A stretch of 5,480 bases of DNA, from positions 1-5,480 of the forward strand of contig JALSSE010000015.1 in NCBI GenBank assembly GCA_026984415.1, in the 5' to 3' direction. A model generated the notes under the pieces. It made no database searches and was not told the DNA's origin. It saw only the letters and a list, made by a program, of their open reading frames with translations. The translations under genes and the position numbers were made by a program. This stretch comes from Hydrogenothermaceae bacterium (GTDB taxonomy: Bacteria; Aquificota; Aquificae; Hydrogenothermales; Hydrogenothermaceae). Positions 5,428 through 5,480 of the stretch are shown piece after piece (positions within the stretch are counted from its first letter, which is position 1; each line of letters begins with the position of its first letter).

Positions 5428-5480
5428 TAAAACTTTTTCTCCATTTCCAATATTTTTTCACTGTTTTTTTCATAGGAGAG
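5427..5480 (-). CDS. C-terminal tail of an unidentified upstream gene (5' part outside window)
   Basis: A frame open from the right edge runs 17 codons, ending LEMEKKF followed by TAA. Its stop overlaps the rimI start as TAATG, the arrangement expected for co-translated genes. The tail is lysine/glutamate-rich and helical-looking, and too short to identify. A short open stretch in AT-rich DNA could be chance. Confidence 0.5.
   Translation of the reverse strand, partial: LSYEKNSEKILEMEKKF

Noticed and set aside
1..5480. CRISPR array, insertion sequence, phage or defence island
   Set aside because: No regularly spaced repeats, transposase or integrase motifs, or defence domains are visible. 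The genes read as core metabolism and regulation. The tRNAs could in principle serve as attachment sites, but I saw no duplicated tRNA 3' end.

Overview
This AT-rich window carries ordinary, tightly packed bacterial chromosome. The GC-rich tRNA stems, Lys/Glu/Ile-rich proteins and sulfur-oxidising enzyme suggest a thermophilic, sulfur-metabolising bacterium, perhaps of the Aquificota (for example a Sulfurihydrogenibium-like Hydrogenothermaceae). That placement is an inference from composition and gene content; no phylogenetic marker was tested.

Layout, left to right. Positions 1-1851 hold a leftward unit that reads tRNA-Val(TAC), tRNA-Asp(GTC), an IclR-family regulator, and a DapE-type M20 peptidase that runs off the left edge. 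A near-consensus sigma70-type promoter (TTGACA, 17 bp, TATTAT) lies just before tRNA-Val. No terminator is visible between the tRNAs and the regulator, so the tRNAs appear to form the 5' part of an mRNA. Upstream, also leftward, are a DUF2203 gene and an exported DUF3108-like gene (1841-2850), 2 bp apart or nearly so. A 176-bp divergent intergenic region (2851-3026) holds the promoter for that pair, a 14-bp perfect palindrome and an 11-bp direct repeat. The only rightward gene (3027-4418) encodes a CstB-like fusion of a persulfide dioxygenase with two rhodanese domains, the middle one lacking its catalytic cysteine. It converges on a leftward housekeeping run (4449-5480): an unidentified gene tail, rimI and hpt, with overlapping ends. 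A hairpin lies between the converging 3' ends.

The genes do not make one obvious pathway. The rightward enzyme would oxidise or detoxify sulfane sulfur (persulfide to sulfite and thiosulfate). DapE would supply diaminopimelate and lysine, hpt salvages purines, RimI acetylates protein N-termini, and the two DUF proteins are of unknown function. I found no CRISPR array, insertion sequence, phage gene or defence system. The most interesting points are the tRNA-mRNA transcription unit, the pseudo-rhodanese in the sulfur enzyme, and the symmetric sequences ahead of it.
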